Of a stretch of 64,000 bases of DNA, positions 18,151-27,136 are shown one piece after another; position 1 is the stretch's first letter; each line of letters starts with the position of its first letter. The stretch covers positions 1 through 64,000 of the forward strand of contig NZ_KB850111.1 in the NCBI RefSeq assembly GCF_000369625.1. Reading direction: 5' to 3'. Made by a program: the position numbers and the translations under genes. This DNA is from Acinetobacter variabilis. Lineage in GTDB: Bacteria > Pseudomonadota > Gammaproteobacteria > Pseudomonadales > Moraxellaceae. The notes under the pieces are model-generated. The model was not told where the DNA came from. It searched no databases and was given only the letters and a program-made list of their open reading frames with translations.

Positions 18151-19394
18151 TACATCTCGACCATTTCTACACCATCAATACGGGCAACGGTCATCAAGTC
18201 TTTATCACCACGACCAGAAACGGTCGCAATAATGATTTGATCCTTGTCCATGGTTGGTGCAAGTTTAGTGACATAAGCCATCGCATGTGAACTTTCAAGC
18301 GCAGGAATAATCCCTTCGATCTTGGTTAGATCACGGAAACCTTGTAACGCTTCCTGATCATTAATCGGCACGTAGTTCACGCGTTCCATATCTTTCAGGA
18401 AGCTGTGTTCCGGACCTACGCCTGGATAATCCAGACCAGCAGAAATTGAATGCGTTTCAATGATCTGACCTTCTTTATCAGACATCAGATACGTACGGTT
18501 ACCATGCAGTACACCGACATGACCCGCATTCAGTGGTGCAGAGTGCTTGCCAGTTTCGATTCCTAAACCTGCAGCTTCAACACCATACATTTTCACATCC
18601 TGGTCGTTCAGGAATGGATAGAACAAGCCCATCGCATTTGAACCACCCCCCACACAAGCAACCAATGCATCTGGAAGGCAACCTGCCTGTTCCTGAATCT
18701 GACGACGTGCTTCACGGCCAATAATGGACTGGAAGTCACGAACCAATTGTGGATATGGGTGCGGACCTGCCACCGTACCAATCACATAATAAGTTGAGTC
18801 AACGTTGGTAACCCAGTCACGCATCGCTTCGTTCATGGCATCTTTTAATGTTTTAGAGCCACTTTCTACAGGGACAACTGTTGCACCTAGCAAACGCATA
18901 CGGTAAACGTTCATCGCCTGACGTTTCACGTCTTCAGCACCCATGAACACCACACATTCAAGACCTAAACGTGCTGCGATGGTTGCCGTTGCTACGCCAT
19001 GCTGACCGGCACCTGTTTCCGCAATAATGCGTTTTTTGCCTGAAAGTTTAGCCAGTAAAGCCTGACCAATCGTGTTGTTTACTTTATGCGAGCCGGTATG
19101 GTTCAGATCTTCACGCTTTAAGTAAATTTGCGCACCACCCAACTCTTTTGACCATCGCTCAGCATGATATAAAGGACTAGGACGACCTACGTAGTAGGCT
19201 AGATCACGGTCGAATTCTGCCAGAAACTGTTCATCATCTTTCATGCGGAAATAAAGCTTTTCCAGATCTTGTAAAGCCGCCATCAGAGTTTCTGACACAA
19301 AACGCCCGCCATGGATACCGAAATGTCCACGCTCATCCGGGAATTGGGTATAGTCAATCACGGGCTTGTTGTGATTAGTACTTTGCTGATCCAC
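18150..19394 (-). CDS. trpB: Tryptophan synthase beta chain
   Basis: Joins indole and serine to tryptophan with pyridoxal phosphate. The 414-residue protein has the PLP lysine in HTGSHKVNN (Lys104), the phosphate-binding GGGSNAMG near residue 250 and the beta-subunit N-terminal run [15 protein letters not shown]. It starts with GTG at 19394, six bases after a perfect AAGGAG, and overlaps the end of trpF by 20 bases. Its partner gene trpA is 5.2 kb away in the same orientation. Confidence 0.97.
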   Translation of the reverse strand: MDQQSTNHNKPVIDYTQFPDERGHFGIHGGRFVSETLMAALQDLEKLYFRMKDDEQFLAEFDRDLAYYVGRPSPLYHAERWSKELGGAQIYLKREDLNHTGSHKVNNTIGQALLAKLSGKKRIIAETGAGQHGVATATIAARLGLECVVFMGAEDVKRQAMNVYRMRLLGATVVPVESGSKTLKDAMNEAMRDWVTNVDSTYYVIGTVAGPHPYPQLVRDFQSIIGREARRQIQEQAGCLPDALVACVGGGSNAMGLFYPFLNDQDVKMYGVEAAGLGIETGKHSAPLNAGHVGVLHGNRTYLMSDKEGQIIETHSISAGLDYPGVGPEHSFLKDMERVNYVPINDQEALQGFRDLTKIEGIIPALESSHAMAYVTKLAPTMDKDQIIIATVSGRGDKDLMTVARIDGVEMVEM

Positions 19395-20019
19395 GATGGA
19401 CTCCTTGCATAAAGCGTTCTATGAGTTGTTGGTCTTTTATACCTTTTGCGGATTCGACACCACCACTAACATCAACAGCATAAGCCTGTGTGGTGTGAAT
19501 TGCCTCCTCGATATTGTCCGGGTTTAAGCCCCCAGCCAGGATCAAGGGAATATCTAATTGAGGAAAAGTGCTCCAGTCAAAGCTGTGTCCGGTGCCACCT
19601 TTTAAATCAGGATGCCAAGCGTCTAACAGTACTGCGCTGGCTCCTGCTGCCTGATAACGTTGAATTTCAGCGACTACGTCCAGATCAGGTTTGACCTGAA
19701 TCGCTTTGTACCAGCGACGTCCAACTTGCTGGGCAATGGCCTGACATTGTTCAGGGCTTTCATCACCATGAAATTGCAAAATATCTAAAGGCACTTGTTT
19801 CAATACAGTGGCAATTTCATCTGCCGTTGCATTGACAAATAAACCGACCACTTGCACATAAGCGGGAATGTGTTGCAGCAAGCCTTGTGCTTGTTCAATG
19901 CTCACATTGCGCGGACTTGGAGGATAAAACACCAAGCCAATTGCATCTGCACCCGCATGCACAACACTGTTTATATCTTGAATTCGCGTGATTCCGCAAA
20001 TTTTGGCACGGGTACGCAT
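19375..20019 (-). CDS. trpF: Phosphoribosylanthranilate isomerase
   Basis: Converts phosphoribosylanthranilate to its carboxyphenylamino-deoxyribulose isomer, the third step of the tryptophan pathway. The 214-residue TIM-barrel protein starts RAKICGITR, with the catalytic Cys in that motif, and has [14 protein letters not shown] near 135 with the catalytic Asp. It is the first gene of the trpFB unit. Confidence 0.96.
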   Translation of the reverse strand: MRTRAKICGITRIQDINSVVHAGADAIGLVFYPPSPRNVSIEQAQGLLQHIPAYVQVVGLFVNATADEIATVLKQVPLDILQFHGDESPEQCQAIAQQVGRRWYKAIQVKPDLDVVAEIQRYQAAGASAVLLDAWHPDLKGGTGHSFDWSTFPQLDIPLILAGGLNPDNIEEAIHTTQAYAVDVSGGVESAKGIKDQQLIERFMQGVHRGSAKY

Positions 20020-20184
20020 CGTTTTGGACTCTAATCCTGATTTTCAATCTTCATTTTGCTGATCTTGCTGTGCGTGACTGTTAAATTGTCTGTTCACACT
20101 AACAAAATCAGATATTGGGGCGAATCATTGTAATGCAATTTTAAGGGGTTGAGTGAAGTTCAGGCGGATTATTCTGCATTTCCG

Positions 20185-20213
20185 TTGTTTAAATGGCATA
20201 CAGACTTTATACT
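20185..20213 (+). promoter_or_regulatory. Sigma-70 promoter of the riboswitch-btuB transcript
   Basis: TTGTTT (20185-20190) and TATACT (20208-20213) with a 17-base spacer, placing the start at about 20220, just where the cobalamin riboswitch begins. Confidence 0.7.
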
Positions 20214-20220
20214 TCGCACA

Positions 20221-20424
20221 AATGCAACGAGTCCTAGCTTTGAGCTTTAGGGAAGTTGGTGAAAGTCCAACACTGCCCCCGCAACGGTAACCATGAAACG
20301 TATATCAATTTAAATCTTATGATTTACACCACTGTATGAACAATATGGGAAGGTGGATATACAGCGAAGCAATCATAAATTAGAAGATGCTTGGCACATT
20401 GAAGTCCGGAGACCTGCTTGTTGT
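20221..20424 (+). promoter_or_regulatory. Cobalamin (AdoCbl) riboswitch
   Basis: The conserved core is plain: GGGAAGTTGGTGAAAGTCC, then CACTGCCCCCGCAACGG (the B12 box region), and the closing AAGTCCGGAGACCTGC near 20401-20417. It precedes btuB by about 50 bases. Such RNAs lower expression when the coenzyme is abundant. No T-tailed hairpin follows before the start codon, so control of translation initiation is more likely than termination. That last point is inference. Confidence 0.93.
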
Positions 20425-20471
20425 GCCCTTAACTCAATCATTCACGTGGGGTGAATGTATGGAGCAAAGTC

Positions 20472-22301
20472 ATGTCTACTCTGTTTCAGCCTACTACTTT
20501 AGTGGGCGCAATTGCACTTGCAATGGGTTTTTCAACTTCAGTTTTTGCTTCAGAATCGCAAGATCAGCGTGTGGTGAATGCTGCTTTAGATACGATTGTG
20601 GTCACGGCAACTCGTTCTGAAGAAAAAATTGGTAATGTGCCTGCGCGGATTAATATTATTGAGCCAAAGATTTTGGAACTATCGCCAATTGCATCACTGC
20701 CTGACTTATTAATGACTGACCCAGCGATCACAGTTGTTCAAAGCGGCGGTTATGGTCAAGCATCTTCTATTTTCTTACGTGGCGCCGAATCTGATCAAGC
20801 ATTAGTCTTGCGTGACAGTGTGCGACTAAATTCAGCAACCTCTGGCGCTGCTTCGCTTCCATTTATTGATACAACAGACATCAAGCAAATCGAAGTTCTT
20901 AAAGGACCAGCATCTGTTCTATACGGTACAGATGCAATTGGTGGTGTTGTACAACTTATCACAAAAACACCAACTAAAAACAGTGCTTTCATCACTGGTG
21001 AAATGGGTGAAAACAATACCTATAAAAGCATCATCGGTGCAGACTTCGCCCAAGACGGTTATTATGCTCAGGTTCGCGGTCAGCGTTTAGAGACTGATGG
21101 CACACCAGTAAAAGATTCAAAAAATGCGTCTAATGCATCCTTTGATCAAAAAGGCTATAGCGCAAAGCTGGGAATTGAACAGGATGGCTATGTTGCATCT
21201 GTCGATTTCAGTGAGAACCAAGGAACAAGTCAATACGATAATAACGGCAACAACATCAGCCAAGATTTTAAAAATCAGATTATCAATTTAAAAGGCCGTG
21301 TGAATCTCAATTCTAATCTTTCTTTAAATGCTCGCTTATCACAATTTAAAGATGATATTGATCAAAACAGTTCAACTGATTTCATTCATAGTAAAACTCA
21401 AGAAGCTGAGTTGTATGGGCAATGGCAATTTACGCCTCACCAGAATATTTTATTAGGTAGCACTTACAGAGAAACTCAAGGTGATGTGATTTCTTATGGT
21501 TCTCCTTATAAAGGTGATATAGATTCTGCTGGTTATTACATACAACATCAATATCAAAACAATGGGTTAAATACACAGCTTGGTCTACGTGTTGAAGATA
21601 ATGAAAAGTTTGGCACACATACTGTTGCACAAGGTGCCGTACGTTACCAACTGCTGCCATTAACCAGTATTTACGCCAATATTGGTTCTGCATTTAAAGC
21701 GCCAACGTTGAATGATATGTACGCCTACGGTGGTAACCCAGATTTAAATCCAGAAGAAAGTATTTCTTATGAAATTGGTTTAGATCAGAAATTGGCTTAC
21801 AATATTTCTACTGGATTTTCGTTGTATTCGACAAAAGTTGATAGCTTAATCGATTATGACAATACCAAAAACTTAATGGAAAACATTGATAAAGCAAAAA
21901 TTGAAGGTGGTGAAGCCTACATCAAGTGGCAAGATGACAACCTATATATCAATCTTGGCTATAACTATGTTGATGCAAAAGACGAAAAAACGAATGCTAG
22001 TTTAAGCCGTCGTCCGCGCCAAAGCGCAGCTTTAACTACTGGCTGGGCTGATGACAAAATTGGTTTTTCTACCACACTAACGGCAAATAGCTCATACGAC
22101 AACAGCGCCTATGATGATATTACGATTCCAGGGCATCTCAGAATTGACATGCACGGTTTCTATAACATCAATCCAAATATGAAAGTTTTTGCAAACATTC
22201 AGAATATTGGTGATACAGGTTATAAAACCGCTTACGGTAGCGGCAGCTACTACATCAACGGCGGTCGCCTCGCTTCTGCAGGTGTAACTTTCCGCTACTA
22301 A
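20472..22301 (+). CDS. btuB: TonB-dependent vitamin B12 receptor
   Basis: An outer-membrane receptor of 609 residues that imports cobalamin with TonB energy. A signal peptide ends at about SVFA (residue 27). The TonB box DTIVVTA lies near residue 40, followed by the plug domain (LRGAESDQALVLRD, then IEVLKGPASVLYGTDAIGG) and a 22-strand barrel ending in an aromatic, VTFRY. The ATG at 20472 has GGAG eight bases before it; a GTG 21 bases earlier is unlikely. The riboswitch directly upstream supports cobalamin as substrate. Confidence 0.95.
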   Translation: MSTLFQPTTLVGAIALAMGFSTSVFASESQDQRVVNAALDTIVVTATRSEEKIGNVPARINIIEPKILELSPIASLPDLLMTDPAITVVQSGGYGQASSIFLRGAESDQALVLRDSVRLNSATSGAASLPFIDTTDIKQIEVLKGPASVLYGTDAIGGVVQLITKTPTKNSAFITGEMGENNTYKSIIGADFAQDGYYAQVRGQRLETDGTPVKDSKNASNASFDQKGYSAKLGIEQDGYVASVDFSENQGTSQYDNNGNNISQDFKNQIINLKGRVNLNSNLSLNARLSQFKDDIDQNSSTDFIHSKTQEAELYGQWQFTPHQNILLGSTYRETQGDVISYGSPYKGDIDSAGYYIQHQYQNNGLNTQLGLRVEDNEKFGTHTVAQGAVRYQLLPLTSIYANIGSAFKAPTLNDMYAYGGNPDLNPEESISYEIGLDQKLAYNISTGFSLYSTKVDSLIDYDNTKNLMENIDKAKIEGGEAYIKWQDDNLYINLGYNYVDAKDEKTNASLSRRPRQSAALTTGWADDKIGFSTTLTANSSYDNSAYDDITIPGHLRIDMHGFYNINPNMKVFANIQNIGDTGYKTAYGSGSYYINGGRLASAGVTFRY

Positions 22302-22342
22302 AACCCGCATAACAACAAAAACTTTAAAACAGCGCAGTTTAT

Positions 22343-22375
22343 GGATAATGTAATGACCGACATTATCCTTTTTTT
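22343..22375 (+). terminator. Terminator of btuB
   Basis: GGATAATGT and ACATTATCC form a 9-bp perfect stem followed by seven T. It separates btuB from the adenosyltransferase gene. Confidence 0.88.
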
Positions 22376-22441
22376 ATTGCGCCAACTTTTATTTCTTACG
22401 ACTACATAAACGCAACTTTCACTTTCAAACAAGGAACGAAC

Positions 22442-23026
22442 ATGGGCCACCGTTTAAGTAAAATCTACACCCGCACAGGCGACTCAGGCACAACAGGACT
22501 GGGCGATGGTTCACGTGTCGCCAAAGACGACTTACGCATTCATGCATTGGGCGATGTCGATGAACTTAATGCCTGCATTGGCGTATTGCGCTCACAAATT
22601 ACACATAGCAGCATTCAAGACAAAAACACTTGGGACAAATCGCTCAGCCTGATCCAACACTGGCTATTCGATTTAGGCGGTGAAGTCTGTATCCCCAATT
22701 ACCACCTCGTACAACCGCTTGCGATTGAATACTTAGAGCAAGACATTGACCGCATGAATGAAAGCCTGCCAATGCTCAAAGAATTTATTTTACCTGCAGG
22801 TACATTGGCATGCAGTTATGCACATCAAGCTCGTGCTGTATGCCGTCGTGCAGAGCGCAGCGTGATGTCGGTTCACTCACGCGACCAGAATATTCAGGCG
22901 ACTTCCCTGCAGCTATTAAATCGCCTATCTGACTGGCTGTTTGTGGCTTCACGCACCTTGCAACGCGCTGAAGGTGGTTCTGAGGTGTTATGGCAAAAAA
23001 ATATCAATGAGACCATTGATCAATAA
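22442..23026 (+). CDS. Cob(I)alamin adenosyltransferase, PduO type
   Basis: Transfers the adenosyl group of ATP to cob(I)alamin, making coenzyme B12. The 194-residue protein has the PduO-type ATP loop YTRTGDSGTTGLGDG near residue 8. The C-terminal half carries ARAVCRRAERS and LNRLSDWLFVASR, both typical of the trimeric enzyme. AAGGA precedes the ATG. It follows btuB on the same strand behind a terminator, so it may use read-through or its own promoter; the pair points to salvage of corrinoids. Confidence 0.93.
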   Translation: MGHRLSKIYTRTGDSGTTGLGDGSRVAKDDLRIHALGDVDELNACIGVLRSQITHSSIQDKNTWDKSLSLIQHWLFDLGGEVCIPNYHLVQPLAIEYLEQDIDRMNESLPMLKEFILPAGTLACSYAHQARAVCRRAERSVMSVHSRDQNIQATSLQLLNRLSDWLFVASRTLQRAEGGSEVLWQKNINETIDQ

Positions 23027-23171
23027 ATCCACTAAAATATATTTAATTGCACGGAAAATTCTGCGCCAACGGTATTTGCAACAAAGTGTTTCAGGCGCAG
23101 AATATTGCAATACTCCTGTCACAACTCTTCATCATTATGTTTTCATCTTCACTTTTTCAGGTTATCGCAGC

Positions 23172-23885
23172 ATGCGCATAATCGGACATCGCGGTGCGCG
23201 TGGGGAAGCGCCTGAAAATACACTAGGCGGTTTTCAATATATTCAGGATATCGGGATTCGCGCAGTCGAATTTGACGTACGCCAGCTTAAAGATAATGCC
23301 CTGATCATCATGCATGATGATAACTTTGTACGCACTACCGGTTTGCAAAAACCCCTCTACGAATGTAGCCGTCAGGATCTCAGTCAATATAACCACGCAG
23401 TGAAATGGTCAGAATGGAAAAAGGTCGAAGCCACTCCCATGCTGGATCAAACCCTAACCGTGATTCATAACTTTGATCATATTGAAGTTGAAGTCAAAAG
23501 TGTAACGAGCCAGGCAGATGCCGAAAAAATCACGCTTGAGCTTGAACAGCAGTTACAGGGTTATGAGCATTCAGTCGTGATTACCAGTTTTGATCCAAAA
23601 ATTCATCAGGCTTTGCAACAGCAAAATTCCAGTTTAAAACGCGGCCTTCTGATTGAAACAGATGTGAAATATCAGGCGATTGATCAAGCTTTAGAACTTG
23701 GATGCTGCCAGATTGGCTGGATGAATGAACTGGCTAGCAAAGATATTATTCAAGCCACACAAGCTGCCGAACTCACTATCAGCGTCTGGACCGTAAATGA
23801 TGTTAATCGTGCCAGAGAATTACGCGACTGGGGTATTCAGGGTCTCATTACCGATTATCCGAAGTTAATGATGCAACATCTTTAA
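23172..23885 (+). CDS. Glycerophosphodiester phosphodiesterase
   Basis: Hydrolyses glycerophosphodiesters to glycerol 3-phosphate and an alcohol. The 237-residue protein has the GDPD motifs GHRGARGEAPENT (His near residue 5 and Glu near 12), EFDVRQLKDN near 34 and HDDNFVRTTG near 46, and the C-terminal WTVND near 208. It has no signal peptide, so it is likely cytoplasmic (UgpQ-like). The open frame extends upstream into the previous gene, but the ATG at 23172 gives the standard MRIIGHRG start. Confidence 0.92.
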   Translation: MRIIGHRGARGEAPENTLGGFQYIQDIGIRAVEFDVRQLKDNALIIMHDDNFVRTTGLQKPLYECSRQDLSQYNHAVKWSEWKKVEATPMLDQTLTVIHNFDHIEVEVKSVTSQADAEKITLELEQQLQGYEHSVVITSFDPKIHQALQQQNSSLKRGLLIETDVKYQAIDQALELGCCQIGWMNELASKDIIQATQAAELTISVWTVNDVNRARELRDWGIQGLITDYPKLMMQHL

Positions 23886-24161
23886 ATAATCCAAAATGCA
23901 AGATTCTATACATAGATCATTTTTGTTTAAACCTTGAAAAACAATTTAAAGAAAAATCCATGACTGTAATCTTGTTTAACTTTAAATGACGGGATTGTTT
24001 ACAAATTTATTTCTCTGCAATCTAGTAGAAAAAATGAACATTCATTTGACTCATTTTCAGAAAATAAATTTGATTAAAAGCTTCAAAAACCTCAGTGATT
24101 TACTCGGAAATCAGAGCCTGTCTAGCCCGCGAAAATGGTAGTTTCCCTCCTATTTATTCTG

Positions 24162-24191
24162 TTACCGATAAGTACAGTACAACCGTACAAT
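24162..24191 (+). promoter_or_regulatory. Candidate promoter of the desaturase gene with GTAC repeats
   Basis: TTACCG (24162-24167) and TACAAT (24186-24191) are 18 bases apart. Within and across the spacer lie three GTAC units (GTACAGTACAACCGTAC), a symmetrical arrangement that might be an operator. The match to -35 is moderate. No regulator gene is adjacent. Confidence 0.45.
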
Positions 24192-24201
24192 AATGCTAGT
24201 G

Positions 24202-24217
24202 ATGCCCTAGGGGGCAT
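24202..24217 (+). other. Hairpin at the start of the desaturase leader RNA
   Basis: ATGCCC and GGGCAT pair perfectly around TAGG, four or five bases after the predicted transcription start. It might stabilise the mRNA 5' end. Confidence 0.45.
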
Positions 24218-24236
24218 GCTAATATGAATGAATTAA

Positions 24237-24273
24237 CCGCTGTTAAAATAGACAATAGCGGCCTCTGTTTTTT
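24237..24273 (+). terminator. Terminator-like hairpin in the desaturase leader
   Basis: CCGCTGTT and AATAGCGG pair (one G-T) around a nine-base loop and are followed after four bases by TGTTTTTTG. It lies between the candidate promoter and the start codon, so it could act as an attenuator or end a short RNA of about 75 bases. Confidence 0.45.
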
Positions 24274-24309
24274 GTTATACCTTCCCAGGTTCCAGGAGTG
24301 CTGTTGGAG

Positions 24310-25476
24310 ATGAATGCTCCCCTACCTCAAGCCCCAATTAACTGGGTCGCTGTGTTTGCTCTGGTAGTTTTACCCATTGTAGCTGTTATCGCGATTCCGT
24401 TATATGCGTATCACTATGATTTTAGCCTTGCCGCTTGGATCAGTATGTTTGTTTTGCTCGGCGTTAGCAGCCTGGGGATTACAGCGGGCTATCATCGTCT
24501 TTGGGCACATCGTGCTTATGAAGCGACTTTACCTTTAAAAATCATTTTAATGATCATGGGTACCTTTGCGGTGCAGAACAGTATTCTGTACTGGGGTTCA
24601 GGTCACCGTACCCATCACCGTCATGTCGATGACGTGGAAAAAGACCCATATTCAATTAATAACGGCTTCTGGTATGCACACCTGGGCTGGATGCTGCGTG
24701 ACTATCCTGCTGCAGAGCCAAACTATAAGAATGCACCAGACCTGCAAAACGACAAAGTCGTTATGTTCCAGCACAAATACTATGTGCCTCTAGTAATTGC
24801 AGTACATGCTGCAATCCTGTTGCCAATCGGCTGGGCTGTAGGCGATGTCTGGGGTGTATTGTTATTGGGTGGTCTGGTTCGTTTAATCCTCAGCCATCAC
24901 GTGACCTTCTTCATTAACTCACTCTGCCATATGTGGGGTTCACGTCCTTATACGGATGAAAACACTGCACGTGACAACTTCTGGTTAGCGATTGCTACTT
25001 GGGGTGAGGGTTATCATAACTACCATCACATTTTCCAGTACGATTACCGTAATGGCGTGAAATGGTGGCAATATGACCCAACCAAATGGTTAATCTGGAC
25101 TTGCTCTAAACTGAGTCTGGCTAAAAATCTGCGCCGTATTCCAAGCTTTAATATTAAAAAAGCTGAACTGGCAATGAAGTTTAAATATGCCGAGCAGGAT
25201 CTGGCAGTATATGGCCATAATGTCAATGAAGACATTATCAATGTGAAAAGTAAGATTGCTCAAGAATATGAAGCCTTTACTCAAACATTGAATGACTGGG
25301 CCAAACTTAAAGAACAGGAAATTCAGGTGAAAAAAGCTGCTGTGGCAGAAAAGATTCATCAGATGGATGACAAGCTTAAAGTTGAATTCCAACTGGTTGA
25401 ACAGCGTCTTTCTCATCATCGTGAAACACTGAATCTGTTAGTGCGTAATTTGAAAAAAGCGCCTGTCTCTCAATAA
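24310..25476 (+). CDS. Membrane acyl-CoA/acyl-lipid delta-9-type fatty acid desaturase with coiled-coil tail
   Basis: Inserts a double bond into a saturated fatty acyl chain using a di-iron centre, oxygen and an electron donor. The 388-residue protein has four membrane segments and the three histidine boxes of the stearoyl-CoA desaturase type: HRLWAH near 62, HRTHHRH near 99 and HNYHH near 234. Beyond about residue 270 it has an extra helical, charged tail of about 115 residues that is likely coiled coil. The ATG at 24310 was chosen; AGGAG lies 11 bases upstream. GTG (24298) or TTG (24304) are alternative starts. Confidence 0.9.
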   Translation: MNAPLPQAPINWVAVFALVVLPIVAVIAIPLYAYHYDFSLAAWISMFVLLGVSSLGITAGYHRLWAHRAYEATLPLKIILMIMGTFAVQNSILYWGSGHRTHHRHVDDVEKDPYSINNGFWYAHLGWMLRDYPAAEPNYKNAPDLQNDKVVMFQHKYYVPLVIAVHAAILLPIGWAVGDVWGVLLLGGLVRLILSHHVTFFINSLCHMWGSRPYTDENTARDNFWLAIATWGEGYHNYHHIFQYDYRNGVKWWQYDPTKWLIWTCSKLSLAKNLRRIPSFNIKKAELAMKFKYAEQDLAVYGHNVNEDIINVKSKIAQEYEAFTQTLNDWAKLKEQEIQVKKAAVAEKIHQMDDKLKVEFQLVEQRLSHHRETLNLLVRNLKKAPVSQ

Positions 25477-25488
25477 GACTTGAATTCT

Positions 25489-25522
25489 CAAAAAAGCTCC
25501 TGAAATCAGGGGCTTTTTTTAT
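25489..25522 (+). terminator. Terminator of the desaturase gene
   Basis: AAAAAGCTCCTGA and TCAGGGGCTTTTT pair around AA, followed by T. Confidence 0.88.
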
Positions 25523-25614
25523 TTCTACTCATCTTACTTATACTTCCCTTTTACAACAGTTTTAAACAGAGATCTTTGTTATATTGCTTTTATTGCCTAA
25601 ATATTTTGACTGCT

Positions 25615-27060
25615 ATGTATTTTAATTCTCGATATCAGACTCTCCCTCCTCGCCTTTACCATCATCAGCCTCCGCTACCTTTAAAAGGTGCTAAAGCGGG
25701 ACATTTTAATGCTGCGCTTGCTGATCATTTGCAATGGTCTGAGGAAGATAAAGCACAATGGGTCGAAATCTGTAATGGTCAAAAAACCTTTGCCGAATTT
25801 GAACCTTTGGCCATGGTGTATGCCGGCCATCAGTTTGGTCAATGGGCAGGTCAATTGGGTGATGGACGCGGTTTACTGATCGCCCAGATTCTGGATAAAG
25901 ATCATCAAACCATTGACCTGCATTTAAAAGGTGCAGGCGCAACGCCTTATTCACGTATGGGAGATGGTCGCGCAGTGTTACGCTCGGTAATTCGGGAATA
26001 TCTGGCCGGACATGCCTTAAATGCGCTAGGTGTAGAATCCAGTAATGCTGTCGGCTTTACCTCTTCCGCTCAAGGCGTACAGCGTGAAAAACTGGAACCG
26101 GGCGCGATGCTATTACGGACGTCTGACTGTCATATCCGGTTTGGACATTTTGAATGGATCAATCAGTATCAGCCAGACTTGCTGCCTGTATTCACACAAA
26201 AATGTATGGAATGGCATTATCCGCAATGTCTGCAAGCAGAACAGCCTATTCTGGCATTTGCCACTCAAGTCATTCAGTGTACTGCAGTCATGATCGCCAA
26301 ATGGCAACTGGTCGGATTTGCGCATGGTGTCATGAACACCGACAACCTGAATATTACCGGTTCAACGCTAGACTTTGGTCCTTATGGGTTTATGGAGCGG
26401 TTCCGTCCCAACTGGATTAATAACCACTCGGATTATCAGGGTCGTTATACTTATCAGCAGCAACCAAGCATCGGCCACTGGAACTTGTGGATGTGGCTGA
26501 ATAACCTGATTCCATTATGTCCTGAAAACTATGATGAAGAACAATGGAAACAGGATCTGGCCCAATGTCTGGAACATTATGAACCGACCTTCCTGGAACA
26601 TTATAAGCATGGCCTAAACCAGAAAATGGGCTTACCGAATTTTCACAAAGACAGCTTTGACTGCGCCATGGCTTTTCTCAGAATCTTGCAAAGTGAGCAA
26701 CTCGACTATACGCAAAACTTTATTCGCCTGCAAAATCATGAATATGAAGCAATTAAGGATGAGTGTTTGGATCGCCGTCAGTTTGAAGCATTCCTGACTC
26801 AATACGAAGCGATCCGTGACCATCAGGATATTGAAGAATTAGATGCAGCCATGCAGCTCGTCAATCCGCACTATATCCTGCGCAATCATATGGCACAGAA
26901 AGCAATTGAACTGGCTGAGCGGGATGATTTTTCCGAAGTCGATCGCCTGTTTAAATTATTAAGTCAGCCTTATTTAAAACAGCGAAATCTGGAACACCCT
27001 GAAGATCTAGGGCCATTGCCGAGTGATGTGCCTGAAGTCATGGTGAGTTGTTCATCTTAA
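25615..27060 (+). CDS. selO: Protein adenylyltransferase SelO (UPF0061 pseudokinase)
   Basis: Transfers AMP from ATP to protein hydroxyl groups; linked to redox stress in other bacteria. The 481-residue protein shows the family core: FAPLAMVYAGHQFG-like segment near 62, LHLKGAGATPYSRMGDGRAVLRS near 103, and GVMNTDNLNITGSTLDFGPYGF near 238. It ends VMVSCSS; the eukaryotic homologue has selenocysteine in this tail, while here cysteine is encoded. The ATG at 25615 is preferred over an earlier one 39 bases upstream. The ribosome site is poor. Confidence 0.94.
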   Translation: MYFNSRYQTLPPRLYHHQPPLPLKGAKAGHFNAALADHLQWSEEDKAQWVEICNGQKTFAEFEPLAMVYAGHQFGQWAGQLGDGRGLLIAQILDKDHQTIDLHLKGAGATPYSRMGDGRAVLRSVIREYLAGHALNALGVESSNAVGFTSSAQGVQREKLEPGAMLLRTSDCHIRFGHFEWINQYQPDLLPVFTQKCMEWHYPQCLQAEQPILAFATQVIQCTAVMIAKWQLVGFAHGVMNTDNLNITGSTLDFGPYGFMERFRPNWINNHSDYQGRYTYQQQPSIGHWNLWMWLNNLIPLCPENYDEEQWKQDLAQCLEHYEPTFLEHYKHGLNQKMGLPNFHKDSFDCAMAFLRILQSEQLDYTQNFIRLQNHEYEAIKDECLDRRQFEAFLTQYEAIRDHQDIEELDAAMQLVNPHYILRNHMAQKAIELAERDDFSEVDRLFKLLSQPYLKQRNLEHPEDLGPLPSDVPEVMVSCSS

Positions 27061-27080
27061 TTTATTCACAAGACGACCAA

Positions 27081-27120
27081 AAACTGTGGATAATTTAAGC
27101 ATTATCCACAGTTTTATTTT
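27081..27120 (+). terminator. Hairpin terminator after selO containing two DnaA boxes
   Basis: A perfect 14-bp inverted repeat (27081-27094 and 27101-27114, loop TTAAGC) ends in a T-rich tail. Each arm contains the consensus DnaA box: TGTGGATAA at 27085-27093 and TTATCCACA at 27102-27110. Confidence 0.8.
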
Positions 27121-27136
27121 GATTTATTCGTAACTT

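Noticed and set aside
22941..23171. N-terminal extension of the glycerophosphodiesterase
   Set aside because: The frame is open upstream but overlaps the adenosyltransferase gene, and the family starts at MRIIGHRG (23172).
27040..27060. SelO as a selenoprotein
   Set aside because: The C-terminal motif is encoded as Cys-Ser-Ser with a normal TAA stop; no in-frame TGA is present.
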